From the NCBI GenBank assembly GCA_017483605.1, contig JAFUWG010000041.1, positions 62,001 through 126,000 on the forward strand: 64,000 nt of DNA. Direction: 5' to 3'. The position numbers and the translations under genes were made by a program. Each line of letters opens with the position of its first letter. The first letter of the stretch is position 1. The notes beneath the pieces are model-generated. The model had not been told where the DNA came from, did not search any database, and saw only the letters and a list, made by a program, of their open reading frames with translations. Of this stretch, positions 60,672 through 64,000 are shown one piece after another. Source of the DNA: Bacteroidaceae bacterium. GTDB lineage: Bacteria; Bacteroidota; Bacteroidia; Bacteroidales; Bacteroidaceae.

Positions 60672-60706
60672 ATCGCCTTGCAGGTCTCGGGGACTTGCAA
60701 GGCGAT
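60672..60706 (-). terminator. Hairpin of cassette copy 2
   Basis: Same 15-bp stem as at 59851, followed on the minus strand by TTTTGTTTTTTC, so it is a good terminator for the lipoprotein gene ending at 60744. Confidence 0.85.
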
Positions 60707-60743
60707 GAGTGTATAAGTAGGTATTACTTGCGTGGGAGGGTTT

Positions 60744-62207
60744 TTACTTCTTCTTGAATTGCCAGAAGGAAGCCTCGCCCCATGCACCGAGACCATCGAA
60801 TGCACCTCCGTCTGGATAAACGAGCGTCATCGCAGAACCTGAGAGGTAAACAACTTCGAAGGTTGTTGGGCGGTTACCACCAGAGTTGATTTCGAATGGC
60901 CACAGGATTGCACCTGCAGAAGTCTCAAGATTTGCAACTTTCCATTCGTTGGCAACAGAAGTGTCAAACTTGAAGGAACCAGTGTTAAGGAGGTTGCCCG
61001 TTGCATCATACTTGAGCAGGTCACCAGAAGGCTTGAAGAGCATATAAGCGTCCATGCTTTCTTCACCTGTTGCCACACCTGTGTTAGAGTGGCCGAGTTG
61101 TCCCATGAACTCTTCTTCTGAAGTGACACCCCACCATTTGCCGTTGCCAGTGTAAACATCTGCACCATTGCCACCGCAATAGCCCATGTTACCCCAAACA
61201 ACGCCACCGTTTGGACAGTCGGTGTTCCAAGTCCATGCAGTTCCTTCTTCTGAATATCCAGCAGTAGTACCTTCAACATCTGAATTGGAAGCGAAACGCC
61301 AGAAAGAGGCTTCACCCCATGCACCCAGACCATCAAATGCACCACCATCAGGATAAACGAGAACCATCTGGTTTACAGAAAGGTGAACGATATCAAATTC
61401 TGTTGGGCGTCTGCCACCAGAGTTGATTTCGAAAGGCCACAGGATTGCACCTTCGGACGTCTTGAGTAAGCCCTTACGCCATTCAGCATTGGGGTCATAA
61501 TCTGCAATCTCGAAACTACCAGAATTGATGAGGTTGCCAGAAGCATCATACTTCAAGAGAGAACCGTCTTCTTTCCATACCATGTATGCGTCCATGCTTT
61601 CCTCGCCTGTAGCAGTACCTGTGTTAGAGTGGTTCAATTGATCCATGAATTCTTCTTCTGAAGTCACGCCCCACCACTTACCAGCAGTTTCCTTGGTCCA
61701 GTCAGCAGAGCCGCCACAGTAACCCATGTTACCCCAAACGACACCATCAGGAGCATTTGTGTCCCATTTCCAAATCTTCTCGCCAGAATCGGCTACAGCA
61801 AGTTTCATCTCGGCAGGAAGGTCTGTCGGAACATATACATAAAGTTGTCTTTCAATCGTGGTGAATTCACCTCCTGTGTTGTAGGCTCTCACGTAGAGAG
61901 TCTGGTTAGGATCTGAGCCACGATTGGGCGAGAGAACGAATTCACCAGAAGCACCGAGGGCTAACTGGTTCTCAGAACCGTCATTCTTCAAGGTGTAAAT
62001 GCACACGACGGTAGATGGATTTGTGCTATAGGAAATATAGTTACCATCTTCTGCAATATTGCCTTCAGCATCACGCTGCACGAAAGTCAAGCCTTCGTTC
62101 AGTTGATTAGCGTCCACGACCGACTTTGAGAAACTATCACGATCCTCAACAGGGTCACAGGCTACAAGTGTTGCTGCGGCAGCAATAAATAACAAATATT
62201 TTTTCAT
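60744..62207 (-). CDS. Surface glycan-binding lipoprotein with two tandem modules
   Basis: 487 aa. Lipobox ATLVACDPVED (Cys about 17). An N-terminal Ig-like region (about 30-128) precedes two copies of a 150-residue Trp-rich module at about 141-305 and 320-487. Both contain VVWGNMGYCGG, GKWWGVTSEEEFM, HSNTG then ATGEESMDAYM, GAILWPFEINSGG and VYPDGGAFDGLGAWGEASFW. The position directly after a SusD gene marks it as a SusE-type surface glycan-binding protein. Substrate unknown. 25 bp after SusD. Confidence 0.85.
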   Translation of the reverse strand: MKKYLLFIAAAATLVACDPVEDRDSFSKSVVDANQLNEGLTFVQRDAEGNIAEDGNYISYSTNPSTVVCIYTLKNDGSENQLALGASGEFVLSPNRGSDPNQTLYVRAYNTGGEFTTIERQLYVYVPTDLPAEMKLAVADSGEKIWKWDTNAPDGVVWGNMGYCGGSADWTKETAGKWWGVTSEEEFMDQLNHSNTGTATGEESMDAYMVWKEDGSLLKYDASGNLINSGSFEIADYDPNAEWRKGLLKTSEGAILWPFEINSGGRRPTEFDIVHLSVNQMVLVYPDGGAFDGLGAWGEASFWRFASNSDVEGTTAGYSEEGTAWTWNTDCPNGGVVWGNMGYCGGNGADVYTGNGKWWGVTSEEEFMGQLGHSNTGVATGEESMDAYMLFKPSGDLLKYDATGNLLNTGSFKFDTSVANEWKVANLETSAGAILWPFEINSGGNRPTTFEVVYLSGSAMTLVYPDGGAFDGLGAWGEASFWQFKKK

Positions 62208-62231
62208 ATTGGTGGATTCTTTATAAAACTA

Positions 62232-64000
62232 CTAATAAAGTTTCTTGTAGGTAGCCTCTGCAACATCCCAACCGGCATTTTGCTTCATGGCACCATTAGA
62301 GAGTTGTACCTGTGCCTCAGGCTTAGGCAGGAAGCCCTTTGTCTGTACGTAGCGAGTTGCCCATGATGAGGTCATGTGCTTCATCTTCGTCCATGTACCC
62401 ATCACGTTGATGTCCTGTCCGTCCTGCTTCTGCAAAGCCTGGCAAATCTCAGAGTTAGCATCAGCATTGATACCTGACCAGCGACGGAGGTCCTGATAGC
62501 GGAGACCCTCGAAAGCCAACTCGAAGCGACGTTCGTTCTTGATGTTCTGCCAAGTGTAACTGTGGCTTGGCAGACCGACACGTGCACGCACCTGATTCAT
62601 GTACTGAGCATCGCCCGTCAACTCTGTGAGCATCAGCAGCACGTCAGCATAGCGAATCAGATAGTAGTCCTCGTAGTGACCTTCCTGCATGTTGTTAGCA
62701 CCAGACTTGCCACCCCAGCCTTCTTCGAAAGCCCACCAGGTGTAGTCGTCGGTCTGACCCCATGTCTGAACCTTCGAACCGTCGGCGTTAGAGAGGGCAG
62801 TCACAGTGATGTACTTCTTAGGAGCGAAGCCTCCGTCTTCTGTACAAGAAGTGGTGAACACGTAGTGCTCGAGGTCGTTCTGACAGTCGATGACGGAAGC
62901 CTGACGGCGTGGGTCAGCCTTGCCGTCCACGGTCTCAGCGTTCTTCCAGTCATTGATCATGTTAGGAGCCACAGGGCTCATACCCCAACCCTGACCGAAT
63001 GGGAAGGTGTTTGCCTCACCATTTACCAAGCCAGAACCAGCAGCGTCGTCGTTACAACGGAGTCCGCTATAAAGTGAGATGTAGTTGGTGTAAGCCAGAG
63101 GATAGAGTGTCTGAGGGTCACCTGCATAAGTAGCAGCGTTGCCGAAACGAATCTGGAAGATTTCCTCTGCACAGCCGTTCTTGAACATCTCGGTCATGTC
63201 CTGGATGTAAGGATAGTCCTTCTTGATGACACGGTTAGAATACTGCCAGAGTGAGCGATAGTCAGCCATCAGTTGGTAGCCACCGTTGGTTACCACGTCT
63301 TGCAGAGCAGCCACTACGGCATCCTTGGTGAGTGTCGTGTTGTCAACACCTTCCTGAGCAACCAACTCCACGGGTGCAAGGCTGGCTTTTGCCAATTCGC
63401 CTGCCTCCTTGTAGAAGCCCTGATAGAACATGTAGGCACGAGCCAGAAGAGCCTCGGCGGCATACTTGGTGGCATGACCGTCAATCTTCTTGTTCATCAA
63501 CTTAGATGCTGAAACGAGGTCGGAGAGAATCTGTGGGAAGATTTCGTTCTCGGCACTGGCATCTGGGCATGGGTTTGGCACCGTTGTTGATGTAATCAAT
63601 GGAATATCGCCAAAGTGCTGCGTGAGCCAGAATGTGTAGAGAGCACGCATAAAGTAACCCTCGCCACAAGCCTGATTGCGGGCGTTTGTATCGCCATTCC
63701 ACTCCACGTTGTCAATCGTGGAAATCAGTGCATTGGCACGAGCAATACCCTTGTAGCCTTGCTGCCAGAAGTTATCGTAGGCACCTGCATTGAAGAGCGT
63801 GTAGTGCTCGATTGCCTTAGGTGCGTCGTCACCATCGCCGCCACCGCCGAAGCAGTCGTCGGACATCATATCGTCAACGTAGTATGGCATCTCCAATGGG
63901 AAGTTGTTCATGTTGTTCATCACACCATAGGTAGCCGCCAACTCATTGTTCACGTCGTTCACCGTTGCAGGGAAGTTCGACGTGTTTTGTTTTGTATAAC
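62232..64000 (-). CDS. susD: SusD/RagB lipoprotein, 5' end outside window
   Basis: About 589 codons in the window; the frame stays open to base 64000 (upstream of a GTG at 63962 it reads TSNFPATVNDVNNELAATYG). SusD marks: GYKGIARANALISTIDNVEW, EGYFMRALYTFWLTQHFGDI, YAAEALLARAYMFYQGFYKE, and YYLIRYADVLLMLTELTGDA with NIKNERRFELAFEGLRYQDL RRW near the C-terminus. It delivers glycan to a SusC expected just outside the window. Substrate unknown. Confidence 0.93.
   Translation of the reverse strand, partial: YTKQNTSNFPATVNDVNNELAATYGVMNNMNNFPLEMPYYVDDMMSDDCFGGGGDGDDAPKAIEHYTLFNAGAYDNFWQQGYKGIARANALISTIDNVEWNGDTNARNQACGEGYFMRALYTFWLTQHFGDIPLITSTTVPNPCPDASAENEIFPQILSDLVSASKLMNKKIDGHATKYAAEALLARAYMFYQGFYKEAGELAKASLAPVELVAQEGVDNTTLTKDAVVAALQDVVTNGGYQLMADYRSLWQYSNRVIKKDYPYIQDMTEMFKNGCAEEIFQIRFGNAATYAGDPQTLYPLAYTNYISLYSGLRCNDDAAGSGLVNGEANTFPFGQGWGMSPVAPNMINDWKNAETVDGKADPRRQASVIDCQNDLEHYVFTTSCTEDGGFAPKKYITVTALSNADGSKVQTWGQTDDYTWWAFEEGWGGKSGANNMQEGHYEDYYLIRYADVLLMLTELTGDAQYMNQVRARVGLPSHSYTWQNIKNERRFELAFEGLRYQDLRRWSGINADANSEICQALQKQDGQDINVMGTWTKMKHMTSSWATRYVQTKGFLPKPEAQVQLSNGAMKQNAGWDVAEATYKKLY

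Overview
The window looks like chromosomal DNA of a saccharolytic anaerobic Bacteroidota, most likely a Prevotella-type species. The evidence is SusC/SusD pairs, many short lipoprotein signals, Bacteroidota promoters (TTTG, about 20 bp, then TAnnTTTG), a gliding-type GldH lipoprotein, and a xylanase cluster whose order matches the xynD-xynA-xynB cluster known from Prevotella bryantii. No rRNA, tRNA, CRISPR array or phage genes were seen.

Layout. 1-4911: leftward xylan operon (GPH-type transporter, GH10 xylanase, GH43 beta-xylosidase, xylulokinase cut by the window edge). 5180-9090: a plasmid-type replication and partition module, comprising an initiator protein, 14 direct 19-bp iterons plus one inverted copy, a small DNA-binding-type protein, ParA and A/T-rich repeats that may be a centromere. 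There are no mobilisation or integrase genes, and housekeeping genes (holB, ricT, metF) lie on the same molecule, so this may be the origin of a second chromosome (chromid). 9387-14184: acetyltransferase, DUF1349-like lipoprotein, small membrane proteins, an MFS transporter and an alanine/sodium symporter. 14.4-18.5 kb: an A/T-richer island with a broken IS1595-type transposase, a RhuM-like protein and a large secreted protein. 18.5-22.5 kb: M6-type metalloprotease, SpoU-type RNA methyltransferase, membrane-anchored AAA ATPase and a VanZ-like protein.

22663-33477 is a complete polysaccharide utilisation locus (GH3, SusC, SusD, TIG-type surface glycan-binding lipoprotein, BACON-GH5 endo-glucanase). 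33650-37914 carries an FNT-type channel facing the housekeeping run gldH-ricT-holB-metF. 38174-46511 is a mannan/glucomannan pathway: GH26 mannanase and GH130 phosphorylase as one unit, then a GPH transporter, a cellobiose/mannobiose 2-epimerase, mannose-6-phosphate isomerase and a GH36 alpha-galactosidase. It follows the same mannobiose to mannosylglucose to mannose-1-phosphate logic known in Bacteroides fragilis.

48390-49006 is a RelE/ParE-type toxin-antitoxin pair. 49161-59029 is the least explained region. It has two converging operons that together encode three paralogous polytopic membrane proteins with TPR-like tails, three paralogous lipoprotein beta-propellers that each carry one CxxCH motif at almost the same residue, and a DUF4369-like lipoprotein. 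I propose it as an undescribed envelope system. 59119-60598 holds two small leftward operons (one vapBC-like), each preceded by a near-identical terminator-promoter cassette. 60744-64000 is the end of another SusD-type locus.

Several intergenic repeats recur. A long hairpin with a TGTAATATTACA loop occurs three times, and two of the copies are linked to homologous promoter cassettes.
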